From NCBI GenBank assembly GCA_963795485.1, contig CAWCIL010000034.1, forward strand, positions 146,387 to 210,386: a stretch of 64,000 nucleotides of DNA. The letters run 5' to 3'. The stretch is from AP-15 sp963795485. GTDB taxonomy: Bacteria > Pseudomonadota > Alphaproteobacteria > ATCC43930 > CGMCC-115725. The position numbers and the translations under genes are program-made. This document shows, in pieces, positions 55,318 through 63,466 of the stretch. The notes under the pieces were generated by a model. It did not search any database and was not told the origin of the DNA. It saw only the letters and a list, made by a program, of their open reading frames with translations. Numbering within the stretch: the stretch's first letter is position 1; each line of letters starts with the position of its first letter.

Positions 55318-56388
55318 TCATGGCGCCTCCTCGGCCTCACCGGGGATTGGCAGGTCGGCCAGAAGGTTGAGCTGGACCGGCAGCGACGCTGGCGGCGGCA
55401 GGTCGAGATGATGAAAGGCGAGCCGGGTCAGCATCCGGCCGCGCGGCGTGCGCTGGACAAAGCCTTCTTGGATCAGGTAGGGCTCGACCACCTCTTCGAC
55501 GACGTCGCGCTCGTCGCCGAGCGCCGCCGCCATGGTCTCGACCCCGACCGGGCCGCCGCAATAATTTTCGGCGATGCAGCGCAGATAGCGCCGGTCCATG
55601 CCGTCGAGCCCGCGGCCGTCGACTTCGAGGCGTAACAGCGCCGCATCGGCAGCGGCGGCGTTGACCACCGCCATCCCCTCGACCGCGGCAAAATCGCGAA
55701 TCCGGCGCAACAACCGCATCGCCACCCGCGGGGTGCCGCGAGCGCGGCGCGCAATCTCGGCCGCACCATCGGGCCGCAGATCAAAGGCCAGCACCCGGGC
55801 GCCGCGGCCGACGATCAGCGCGAGCTCGGCCGGCTCGTAGAACAACAGCCGCAGCGGGATGCCGAATCGTTCGCGCAGCGGCCGGGTGATCAGCCCCGAT
55901 CGGGTGGTCGCCCCGACCAGGGTGAAGGGCGGTAGGTCGATGCGGATCGAGCGCGCGCCCGGACCCTCGCCGATGATCAGATCGAGCTGAAAATCCTCCA
56001 TTGCCGGATAGAGGATCTCCTCGACCGACGGGGCGAGGCGATGGATCTCGTCGATGAACAGCACGTCGCGCGGCTCGAGGTTGGTCAGGAGTGCCGCGAG
56101 GTCGCCGGCGCGCTGGATGACCGGGCCCGAGGTCGCGCGGAAACCGACGCCCAGCTCACGGGCGACGATCTGGGCGAGCGTGGTCTTGCCGAGCCCCGGC
56201 GGCCCGAAGAACAGCACATGGTCGAGCGCTTCGCCGCGCGCCTTGGCCGCCGCGATGAAGATGCGCAGATTGTCGCGCAATTGGCGCTGACCGACGAACT
56301 CGGAGAGGCTCAACGGTCGCAGCGAGGCCTCGGCGGCATCGGCCTCGACCGGCGTCGGGTCGACGATCCGGCCGGCCCCGTCGCTCAC
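55318..56388 (-). CDS. ruvB: Holliday junction branch migration helicase RuvB
   Basis: A 356-residue AAA+ motor that drives branch migration with RuvA. LRPLSLSEFVGQRQLRDNL, Walker A FGPPGLGKTTLA, Walker B VLFIDEIHRL, sensor LVGATTRSGLITRPLRERFG and the C-terminal winged helix YLIQEGFVQRTPRGRMLT are intact. ATG overlaps the ruvA stop (ATGA). Confidence 0.97.
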   Translation of the reverse strand: MSDGAGRIVDPTPVEADAAEASLRPLSLSEFVGQRQLRDNLRIFIAAAKARGEALDHVLFFGPPGLGKTTLAQIVARELGVGFRATSGPVIQRAGDLAALLTNLEPRDVLFIDEIHRLAPSVEEILYPAMEDFQLDLIIGEGPGARSIRIDLPPFTLVGATTRSGLITRPLRERFGIPLRLLFYEPAELALIVGRGARVLAFDLRPDGAAEIARRARGTPRVAMRLLRRIRDFAAVEGMAVVNAAAADAALLRLEVDGRGLDGMDRRYLRCIAENYCGGPVGVETMAAALGDERDVVEEVVEPYLIQEGFVQRTPRGRMLTRLAFHHLDLPPPASLPVQLNLLADLPIPGEAEEAP

Positions 56389-57023
56389 CTCGGCACTCCC
56401 GACGTCATCCCCTGGGCCAGCTCCTGCAACCCGGCGCGGATCAACGCGTCGGTTGCCGCAGCCGGGCCCAGCCGCTGGGTTGCCGCGGCGACGGCGCCGA
56501 ACGCCTCAACCCGACGGTAGCCGAGATTGACCAGTGCCGAGATCGCCTCGGCGGCGGGGCCGTCGCCCGGGATCGCGGTCGTTGCCCCAGCAGTCGGGGA
56601 GGGGGGTATGGCGGGCCTGAGGCCGCCGATCTTGTCCTTGAGCTCGTTGACGATGCGCTGGGCGAGCCTTGGGCCCACCCCTTCGGCGCGCGCCGGGACG
56701 GTGCGGTCCTGGGCAAAGATGGCGAGGCCGAGCTCTTCGGGCGTCACCGCCGAGAGGACCGCGAGGGCGAGGCGTGCACCCACCCCCTGCACCGTCGTCA
56801 ACAGCCGGAACCAGTCGCGCTCAGCGGCGTCCAAAAAGCCGTAGAGGTGGATGTGGTCCTCGCGCACATGGGTCTCGATCAACAGCTGCGCCGGGCTGCC
56901 GGCCGCCGGCAGGCGGCCGATCGTGCGGGTCGAGCAGAACGCGAGATAGCCGACCCCGCCGACGTCGATCACCGCGCCGTCCTCGCCGACCGAATCGACG
57001 ATCCCGGCGAGCTTGGCGATCAT
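56385..57023 (-). CDS. ruvA: Holliday junction DNA-binding protein RuvA
   Basis: A 212-residue tetrameric junction-binding protein. Domain I begins MIAKLAGIVDSVGEDGAVIDVGGVGYLAF and has HVREDHIHLYGF with the acidic pin; domain II has helix-hairpin-helix segments LLTTVQGVGARLALAVLS and AEGVGPRLAQRIVNELKDK; domain III (ISALVNLGYRRVEAFGAV) contacts RuvB. ATG 57023 overlaps the ruvC stop. Confidence 0.96.
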   Translation of the reverse strand: MIAKLAGIVDSVGEDGAVIDVGGVGYLAFCSTRTIGRLPAAGSPAQLLIETHVREDHIHLYGFLDAAERDWFRLLTTVQGVGARLALAVLSAVTPEELGLAIFAQDRTVPARAEGVGPRLAQRIVNELKDKIGGLRPAIPPSPTAGATTAIPGDGPAAEAISALVNLGYRRVEAFGAVAAATQRLGPAAATDALIRAGLQELAQGMTSGVPR

Positions 57024-57514
57024 GCCGGCGCCGTCCACAGCCGGCGCGTCTGCGCATGGTGCGCGTGGCAGATCGCCACCGCGAGAGCGTCGGCGGCGTC
57101 GGCTTCAACGATCGCGCAGCCGGGCAGGATGCGGCGCACCATCAGCTGCACCTGGGCCTTTTCGGCATGGCCGGCGCCGACCACCGATTTCTTGATCAGA
57201 TTGGCCGAGTATTCGGCGACCGGCAGCCCGCGCTCGGCCGGGGCCAGCAGCACCACGCCGCGGGCGACCCCGAGCTTCAAGGTCGAGGCCGGGTTTTTGT
57301 TGACAAAGCTCTCCTCGACCGCGGCCTCGTCGGGGCGGAAGCGCTCGAGCACCGCGCCCAACTGGCGGAACAGCGAAACCAGCCGCATCGCCAGCGGCTG
57401 ATCGCTCGCCGCATGCGCCACCCCGTCAGCGACATAGGCGAGGCGATTGCCGTCGACATCGATGACCCCCCAGCCAGTGTGCCGCAGCCCGGGATCGAGC
57501 CCCAAAACGCGCAT
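57020..57514 (-). CDS. ruvC: Crossover junction endodeoxyribonuclease RuvC
   Basis: A 164-residue resolvase with an RNase H-like fold. Acidic catalytic residues are in LGLDPGLRHTGWGVID (Asp7), AAVEESFVNKNPASTLKLG (Glu) and ADAADALAVAICHAHH (two Asp). ATG 57514 heads the ruvC-ruvA-ruvB operon, all coupled by ATGA overlaps. Confidence 0.97.
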   Translation of the reverse strand: MRVLGLDPGLRHTGWGVIDVDGNRLAYVADGVAHAASDQPLAMRLVSLFRQLGAVLERFRPDEAAVEESFVNKNPASTLKLGVARGVVLLAPAERGLPVAEYSANLIKKSVVGAGHAEKAQVQLMVRRILPGCAIVEADAADALAVAICHAHHAQTRRLWTAPA

Positions 57515-57540
57515 CGCGGTTGCGTGCCGCCGGCGCTCGA

Positions 57541-58290
57541 TCAGGCGCCGAGCCGCGCCATCACGTCCTCGGCCACTTCGAAATTGGCATAGACGTTCTG
57601 GACGTCGTCGCTGTCCTCCAGCGTCTCGAGCAGCTTGAAAAGGGCGGTCGCGGTGTCCTCGTCGACCGGCGCCGCGGTTTTCGGCCGCCAGACCAGCCGG
57701 GCCGAAGCGGCCGGGCCGAAACGTTGCTCGAGGGCGTCGCGCACGGTGTTGAGGTCGTCGGGAGCGCAGCTGACCTGATGCTGCTCGGCATCGCTTTCAA
57801 CATTCTCGGCGCTGGCCTCGATGACCGCTTCAAACATCGTCTCAGCACCGGCCGCCGCCGCCGGATAGACGATCTCGCCGATGCGGTCGAACAGGAAGCC
57901 GACGCTGTTGGTCTCGCCGAGCGCCCCCCCGGCCTTGGTGAAGGCGGCGCGGATTTCGCTCGCGGTGCGGTTGCGGTTGTCAGTCAGCGCCTCGACGATG
58001 ACCGCGGTCCCGCCCGGACCGTAGCCTTCGTAGCGCACCTCGTCATAGGCGGCGTCGGCCTCGCCGCCGGCGCCGCGCCGGACTGCGCGGTCCACCGTGT
58101 CCTTCGGCATGTTGGCCTGGCGCGCGGCCAGCACTGCGGCGCGCAGCCGCGGGTTCGCCGCCGGGTCGGGCAGCCCGGTGCGCGCCGCCGTCGTCAGTTC
58201 CCGGATGATCTTGGTGAAGACCTTGGCGCGCTTTTTGTCCTGCGCACCCTTCCGGTACATGATGTTTTTGAATTGAGAATGGCCAGCCAT
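57541..58290 (-). CDS. yebC: YebC/PmpR family transcriptional regulator / translation factor
   Basis: A 249-residue protein of the YebC/TACO1 family, described as DNA-binding regulators and more recently as factors that relieve ribosome stalling. AGHSQFKNIMYRKGAQDKKRAKVFTKIIRELTTAAR and YEGYGPGGTAVIVEALTDNRNRT are diagnostic. Position just upstream of ruvC is conserved across bacteria. Confidence 0.95.
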   Translation of the reverse strand: MAGHSQFKNIMYRKGAQDKKRAKVFTKIIRELTTAARTGLPDPAANPRLRAAVLAARQANMPKDTVDRAVRRGAGGEADAAYDEVRYEGYGPGGTAVIVEALTDNRNRTASEIRAAFTKAGGALGETNSVGFLFDRIGEIVYPAAAAGAETMFEAVIEASAENVESDAEQHQVSCAPDDLNTVRDALEQRFGPAASARLVWRPKTAAPVDEDTATALFKLLETLEDSDDVQNVYANFEVAEDVMARLGA

Positions 58291-58457
58291 CGATCTCCGC
58301 GCGGGTCCCCCTTGTCCTCGGGTGTAGCTCGACGCCGCTGCTCATAGGGGTTCGCAACCCGGCTAACAACCCAATATGGCAGGATTGGGGCATCCCGACC
58401 GCACTAGTTCAATCGCGCCAAGCCTTTGCCGTAGGCCACGGCGAACCACAAAATCTG

Positions 58458-59285
58458 CTAATGGGGGCTCAAGGAGGCGGCAGATATGGGGAGAGACGGC
58501 CGCCGATTTCGGACCGGCTCGACGCGGCGGGCGAGCCCGCTCGCATCGTCGGTTTCGAGCAGGACTCCGCACAGCGTGCCCTCGCCCTCGGCGACCTGCG
58601 GGCGCTCTCCCGGCATCTTGGTCACGAAGCGTCGCACCGCCGGGCCCTTTTGCAGCCCGATCACCGAATCATAATCGCCGCACATCCCGGCATCGGTCTG
58701 ATATGCGGTGCCGCCCGGGAAGATCTGTGCATCGGCAGTCGGAATGTGCGAGTGGCTGCCGAACACCGCCGAGACGCGGCCATCGGCGAAGTGGCCGATC
58801 GCCATCTTTTCGCTCGACGCCTCGGCATGCATGTCGACGAGGGTCGCCGCCGCCCCGGCCCCGAGCGGGAATTCGGCGAGAATTGCCTCGAGCCGGGCGA
58901 ACGGGTCGTCGAGCGCGTCCATGAACAGCCGGCCCATCAGATTGATCACCAGGGCTCGGCGGCCGTCGGCGAGCGGGTGCAGCCGCCAGCCGGCGCCGGG
59001 GGTGCCGGCCGGGAAATTCGCCGGCCGCAGGACGCAGGGGTCGCGCTCGATATAGGCGATCAGTTCACGCTGGTCCCAGACGTGGTTGCCGGTGGTCAGG
59101 ATGTCGACGCCGCAATCGTAGAATTCGCCGCACAAACGCTCGGTCAGGCCGACCCCGTGCGCGGCGTTCTCGGCATTGACCACGACGAGGTCGAGGGCCA
59201 GATCGCGCCGCAGCCCCGGCACATGCTGCTTCACCGCCTCGCGCCCCGCACGCCCCATCACGTCGCCGCAGAACAGGATGTTCAC
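58458..59285 (-). CDS. YmdB-type metallophosphoesterase (TIGR00282 family)
   Basis: A 275-residue dinuclear-metal phosphoesterase. Metal-binding motifs are FCGDVMGRAGR, VNAENAAHG, TTGNHVWDQ, DMHAEASSEK and GSHSHIPTADAQI. Bacillus YmdB hydrolyses 2',3'-cyclic nucleotides and affects RNA turnover and biofilm. In alphaproteobacteria it commonly lies between 6S RNA or ygfA and yebC, as here; the C-terminal 25 residues are unconserved. Confidence 0.9.
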   Translation of the reverse strand: MNILFCGDVMGRAGREAVKQHVPGLRRDLALDLVVVNAENAAHGVGLTERLCGEFYDCGVDILTTGNHVWDQRELIAYIERDPCVLRPANFPAGTPGAGWRLHPLADGRRALVINLMGRLFMDALDDPFARLEAILAEFPLGAGAAATLVDMHAEASSEKMAIGHFADGRVSAVFGSHSHIPTADAQIFPGGTAYQTDAGMCGDYDSVIGLQKGPAVRRFVTKMPGERPQVAEGEGTLCGVLLETDDASGLARRVEPVRNRRPSLPISAASLSPH

Positions 59286-59349
59286 AAAGGTGCCACCGCC
59301 GGCTCGGCCCTTCCAATTACGCCCGCCGGAATCTCCCCCGCCGGGATCA

Positions 59350-59524
59350 TGGCTGCGGGGTGGAGCCGCCTCGGCCGTTGGCGCGCAATCCCACCGTGGC
59401 CCGCCTTAGCAGGTGGGCGCCATGTGCCGCGGCCACGACCGCAACAGGGACAGCACCCATGAGGTAGGTATCGGCCCCGGGGTAACAAGCGGCCTGACGC
59501 GCCGCGCAGCCCCACCCCGCACTG
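59350..59524 (-). ncRNA. ssrS: 6S RNA (SsrS)
   Basis: The 244-base gap between zapA and ymdB holds a 6S RNA on the minus strand. A 10-bp closing stem pairs TGCGGGGTGG (59512-59521) with CCACCCCGCA (59354-59363), about 168 bases apart, the usual 6S length. Inside, CCCCGGGGCCGATACCTACC resembles the CCCCUGAGCCGAUAUUUCAUACC side of the E. coli bubble, and CACCTGC..AAGGCGGGCCAC matches the downstream arm of alphaproteobacterial 6S. zapA-ssrS order is conserved. 6S RNA binds RNA polymerase holoenzyme and mutes promoters in stationary phase. Ends are approximate. Confidence 0.75.
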
Positions 59525-59529
59525 GCAAG

Positions 59530-59868
59530 CTAGGGGGTCTCCAGCCGCGCCGCAAGGGCTTCGATCCGCTGGGCGATGCCGTGCACCGCGCTCGCCGCGG
59601 CGTCGTCGGCGTCGGCGGCCTCGGTTTCGGTGGCGCGCGCCTGGCTGCGCTCCTCCTGCAACGCCTCGTTGGCGTCGGACAATTCGTCGGCGATGACCAG
59701 GGCCGCGAGCAGCAGCAGGCGGGCTTCGCCGACCTGGCCGACGCTTTTGACGAATTCGCCGACGCGCGCATCGACGTACTGGGCGAGGCGCCGGATGCGC
59801 GGCTCCTGCCCCTCGTCGCAGGTGATCTTGTATGGGTGCCGGTTGACCATGACCCCGACTTCGCTCAT
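59530..59868 (-). CDS. zapA: Cell division protein ZapA
   Basis: A 112-residue FtsZ-bundling protein. ATG 59868 after GGGGAGGGG. The N-terminal domain is VGVMVNRHPYKITCDEGQEPRIRRLAQYVDARVGEF, then LLLLAALVIADELSDANEAL and a coiled coil to the end. Upstream, an in-frame coiled-coil segment is joined without a stop (59869-60084). Confidence 0.9.
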   Translation of the reverse strand: MSEVGVMVNRHPYKITCDEGQEPRIRRLAQYVDARVGEFVKSVGQVGEARLLLLAALVIADELSDANEALQEERSQARATETEAADADDAAASAVHGIAQRIEALAARLETP

Positions 59869-60084
59869 CTCACCCCTCCCCCCAAGCGCCCGGTCAACCC
59901 GGGCGAGAGCGCCATCGATCCGGGCGGCGATGTCGCCGGCCGCTTCGCGCAACCGCGCGGTCTCTGCCCCGGCCTCGGTGGTGCGGCGACCCGCTTCGAT
60001 CTCGCCGCGACCGGCGGCGCAGGCGGCTTCGAGCCGGGCCACGGCCCGTTCGAGGCGTTCGAGCGCATCGCCGAGCCGGCCCAA
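59869..60084 (-). CDS. Coiled-coil protein (DUF4164-like) reading in frame into ZapA
   Basis: From TTG 60084 a 72-residue segment (LGDALERLERAVARLEAAC...ETARLREAAGDIAARIDGALARVDRAL) forms a coiled coil like the small DUF4164 proteins encoded before zapA in alphaproteobacteria. It lacks its own stop and runs in frame into ZapA. The junction contains GGGGGG-A-GGGG; one G fewer would end it at the TGA of ATGA overlapping the zapA start, the coupling used by ruvCAB nearby. So it is probably a separate gene with an indel rather than a true fusion. Confidence 0.6.
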
Positions 60085-60118
60085 CCTGCGCGTCCCGAAT
60101 TCCCGGCAGCGGCGCCGC

Positions 60119-61078
60119 CTAGCGTACCCGCTCGTATTTCTGCAACGAACGGATGTAATCGGGTCGCGGCTTGTCCGGGAAGAATTGCGGCCATTGCGTC
60201 CACGACACCTCACCGACATAGAGGTCGCCGCGCGAGTCAACGCTGAGCCCGTGCGGCCCGAGAAACGCGGTCGGCGCGGTGCCGGCATGCATGTCGCCGA
60301 ACCGCGACAACAGTTTCCCCTGGTTGTCGACGATGCTGACCCGCGGCCCGAGATTCGGGCTGTTGCGGTTGACCGGCTGCACCGGGCCGAGTTCGCCGAT
60401 ATAGGCGACCGGATGGCGGGCATAATCCATGTAGAGCCCGCACGGCCGGTGCAGATTGTTCCACTGGGTCTCGTATTTGCCGTTGCCGTCGAACACCTGG
60501 ACGCGATGGTTCTCGCGGTCGGCGACATAGACCCAGCCGTCGGCGTCGGTGCAGATGTTGTGGACGATGTTGAACTCGCCGGGGTTGGTGCCAGGGCCGC
60601 CCCACGACATCAGCAATTTCCCGTCGGGCGAATATTTGTGGACCTTGGCGTTGCCGTAGCCGTCGGAGACGTAGATTTCGCCCTTCGGCGAGAGGGCGGT
60701 GTGGGTGCAGCGGTGGAACGGCTCGCCGCTCATATAGGGGGCGGGCTTGCCGGGGACGCCGATCTCGAGCAACACCTTGCCGTCGAGCGAGCATTTGCGC
60801 ACGAAATGGCCGCCATCGTCGGTCAGGTAGATCGAATCGTCCGGCCCCATATGGACGCCGTGCGCCCGCGGAAACTGGCCCTCGCCCCACGAGCGCAGGA
60901 ACTTGCCGTCGCGGTCGAACACCATGACCGGATGGTCGCCACGATTGAAGACGTAGACGTTGTCCTTGTTGTCGACCCCGACCGCGCCGACCTCCTTGAA
61001 AGACCATCTGTCGGGCAGCTTCGCCCAATCCTCGATGATCCGATATTTATAGTCACCCTGGCCAACGATGGTCGCCAT
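60119..61078 (-). CDS. NHL-repeat beta-propeller protein
   Basis: A 319-residue six-bladed propeller like the peptidyl-alpha-hydroxyglycine lyase (PAL) family. Blades repeat the motif (V..D..G.VYV.D..NHRV.VFD..GK): NVYVFNRGDHPVMVFDRDGKFL, IYLTDDGGHFVRKCSLDGKVL, IYVSDGYGNAKVHKYSPDGKLL, VYVADRENHRVQVFDGNGKY. ATG 61078. No signal peptide is visible. PAL-like metal-site histidines (VHNICTD, HGLSVD, HGVHMG) are present, so lyase activity is possible but unproven. Confidence 0.75.
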   Translation of the reverse strand: MATIVGQGDYKYRIIEDWAKLPDRWSFKEVGAVGVDNKDNVYVFNRGDHPVMVFDRDGKFLRSWGEGQFPRAHGVHMGPDDSIYLTDDGGHFVRKCSLDGKVLLEIGVPGKPAPYMSGEPFHRCTHTALSPKGEIYVSDGYGNAKVHKYSPDGKLLMSWGGPGTNPGEFNIVHNICTDADGWVYVADRENHRVQVFDGNGKYETQWNNLHRPCGLYMDYARHPVAYIGELGPVQPVNRNSPNLGPRVSIVDNQGKLLSRFGDMHAGTAPTAFLGPHGLSVDSRGDLYVGEVSWTQWPQFFPDKPRPDYIRSLQKYERVR

Positions 61079-61203
61079 GTTCGGCTCTCCGCGAAATGTC
61101 ACGGCTGAGCCTAGCGAAGCCGCATGTCCGAAACAATCCTCCTCCCGGCTCAGAGGGACGCACAGACGAGGGAAGGTTTGCCGGCAGGTCGCGGGCTGGC
61201 GCC

Positions 61204-63189
61204 CTATTGCAGCAGCAATGCGCTCGGTTCCTGCGGCTCGCTGCCGACGCATTCCCAGGGCTCGGTGGTCGCGACATCGACCGGGCGACCCTTCTTGTTG
61301 TATATAACGAAGCGGGTCGCGAGATTGGTCACCGGCGGGCTCGTCGGGGAGCACAGCTCCGGCTTCTCTGCGAGCACGCTGGCGGCCAAGTTTAGGGAAA
61401 AATCGAGACCCGAATTCGGACGGCGTGTGACCTCCAAGCGGAGGATCGGCTGGGTCCCCGGCGGTGGAGCCTCGGAGAACAGCGTGGTCGACCCGCGGCT
61501 CTGGCGCGGCACGAGATGCACGCCGTCAGGCAGCGCGAACTCGGCCAATTCGCCCGCCCCTGCTCCCTCGTCGAGCAAGTTTAACAGATCGATATTGGCG
61601 CGGGCGAGATCGATCCCGTCAGTCGAGCCCGTCAGCCGCAAGCGGCCTCGCATCTGCAGTCGAAAGTTGCCGGTCGCGAGCCCGGTGGCGCTGCCGGTGA
61701 GCGAGTTTACCGCCGGGGCGGAGGGATCGCTGCAATTGGTGAACCCGCATGGCACCCATTCGCTGGCGCGGACGGTGGTTATCACGCTCGGTGTCGGCGG
61801 GCTTACCAGCGCCGTGATCAGCGTCGTCGGGAGGCGGCTACCAATGTCGTAAAGCGGTAGGATTCGAGTTTCGCCTACCGGGACCTGGACGAACCCGACC
61901 GGGACAAAAAACGGGACAAACCACGCTGTCAAGCCGACCGGGTGCGGGCCGCGGTTGAAGATCTTGACGCTGCGAAAATGGTTCCCCAGAACCTCGACGA
62001 TGGCTAGCGGAAAGAGTGCGTCGTGCCCGAGCGGCACCTTGATGTGGTAGTCCTCGTCCGTGCCCCCGCCTCCCGGTTCGAGAAACAATACGCGCGCTAC
62101 CTCGCCGTTGCCGTAGTTCTTCTCCCCGTGAATGATCTGCCCGAGAGCGTATGGAGTTTCAAAGCGCCCCCCGTTCGGGGAAAGTGTCGCCTCGTGCCAC
62201 CGATCGTTCAAAAACCAGCTCAGGCGTACTGGATAGGGGCTCAAATTCATCGCGATGGTAAAGTCATCGGGCTGGATCTTTGCGGTGTCCCGCACCCACA
62301 TCTCCTTCAATTGATTGGCGATCTCGTAGTCGGTCACGGTGAGCTTGATCGGCGGCCCGGCTGTCCCGCCGACGCCGACGTAGAAATCGCCACGACTGTG
62401 CAGCGGGATCACGATCGGCTGGCCCGGCCGCACCTCGGTGCGCCCGTGATAGCTGGCGCCGTACCACTCGGCTACATCGACCGGCCGGTCGCCGTAATTG
62501 GTGAACAGAGCGAGCCACGAGTTTCCGCCGGTCCAGGTGCATTTCGTCTGATTCTGCCAGCCACGAGGCTCGTATGGGTCGTGGATCCGGACCTCGCAGA
62601 GAAAGTCGTCGGACTGTCCTAGCGATGCAAATTCGCTCCGGGTGAAGTATTCTCGCTGATACGGGCTGTCGTTGACCATCTTCACAATGGTGTTGGGCGG
62701 GAACGACACTACTTGACAGCCGTCGGGCGCGAATCGCGTCTTGCGCAGCACCGTTCCGTCGGAGGCCGCGCTCTCGACAATTTCAAACGAGTAGATCTTG
62801 GGGTCGTCGGGGCAGACGGTATAGCGTTCGCCGCTTTGGGGCCGAAGGCATACCGTCTCCTGTTCGCCTGGAGGAAGGACGCAGAGGAAGTTCGCCGGAC
62901 CGGCGGGGGAGACCGTGACGCCCGAATCGGGCGAGCCCGGCCCGGGTGCGTCGATCCCGCCGGCGGGGGGCGGTGGATTCCCCGGGATGCCGGGATCGGT
63001 CAGATCGTTCCCGGGGTCGGGATAGGGCCCTGAGGCGGTTGCGGCTGCCGTCTTCGACAGCTGCCCGCCCGCGTCGCCATAGCCGGGCGCGCCGGACAGC
63101 GCGAGCGCCGTCAACCCGGCAATCGCAAAGAAGGCGAGACGCGCCCCCGGCCAAACCCAAAACGGCGCCGCATCGTGATCGCGCATCAA
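61204..63189 (-). CDS. Large secreted protein of unknown function
   Basis: A 661-residue protein with an N-terminal hydrophobic export segment (ARLAFFAIAGLTALALSGAPGYG, near 17-39), a Pro/Gly-rich linker (52-92), then an all-beta-looking body with scattered cysteines (FLCVLPPGEQETVC, FAPDGCQVVSF, DDFLCEV...TKCTW, EWVPCGFTNC, ELC, WEC). The body has several successive sandwich-like stretches, such as DYEIANQL, NLSPYPVRLSWFLNDRWHEATL and HFRSVKIFNRGPHPVGLTAWFVPFF. No family recognised. It could be a surface or matrix protein. Confidence 0.65.
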   Translation of the reverse strand: MMRDHDAAPFWVWPGARLAFFAIAGLTALALSGAPGYGDAGGQLSKTAAATASGPYPDPGNDLTDPGIPGNPPPPAGGIDAPGPGSPDSGVTVSPAGPANFLCVLPPGEQETVCLRPQSGERYTVCPDDPKIYSFEIVESAASDGTVLRKTRFAPDGCQVVSFPPNTIVKMVNDSPYQREYFTRSEFASLGQSDDFLCEVRIHDPYEPRGWQNQTKCTWTGGNSWLALFTNYGDRPVDVAEWYGASYHGRTEVRPGQPIVIPLHSRGDFYVGVGGTAGPPIKLTVTDYEIANQLKEMWVRDTAKIQPDDFTIAMNLSPYPVRLSWFLNDRWHEATLSPNGGRFETPYALGQIIHGEKNYGNGEVARVLFLEPGGGGTDEDYHIKVPLGHDALFPLAIVEVLGNHFRSVKIFNRGPHPVGLTAWFVPFFVPVGFVQVPVGETRILPLYDIGSRLPTTLITALVSPPTPSVITTVRASEWVPCGFTNCSDPSAPAVNSLTGSATGLATGNFRLQMRGRLRLTGSTDGIDLARANIDLLNLLDEGAGAGELAEFALPDGVHLVPRQSRGSTTLFSEAPPPGTQPILRLEVTRRPNSGLDFSLNLAASVLAEKPELCSPTSPPVTNLATRFVIYNKKGRPVDVATTEPWECVGSEPQEPSALLLQ

Positions 63190-63466
63190 CGTGCTCCGCT
63201 GCCTTGACGGTCGCGAGTCGCCCTCGACCGTTCCCCTTACAGATTACTTCAAAAAACACCGGCGGCAGATTGCCTGTCAACGAATTTGTTAAAACTTGTG
63301 GGTAATTTCGACTTTAACCTTAACCCGGTCAATGTCTCCACTGTCTGAAAATTTTTGCGTGTCAAAGTGACCGCGTTCTCGGGTCAATGCAACACCGAGG
63401 AGACGGCTTTCCCGAGGGCGCTGGGAAGCACAGACCGCCGCCTGCCATCGATGTCCCGCTCACGAA

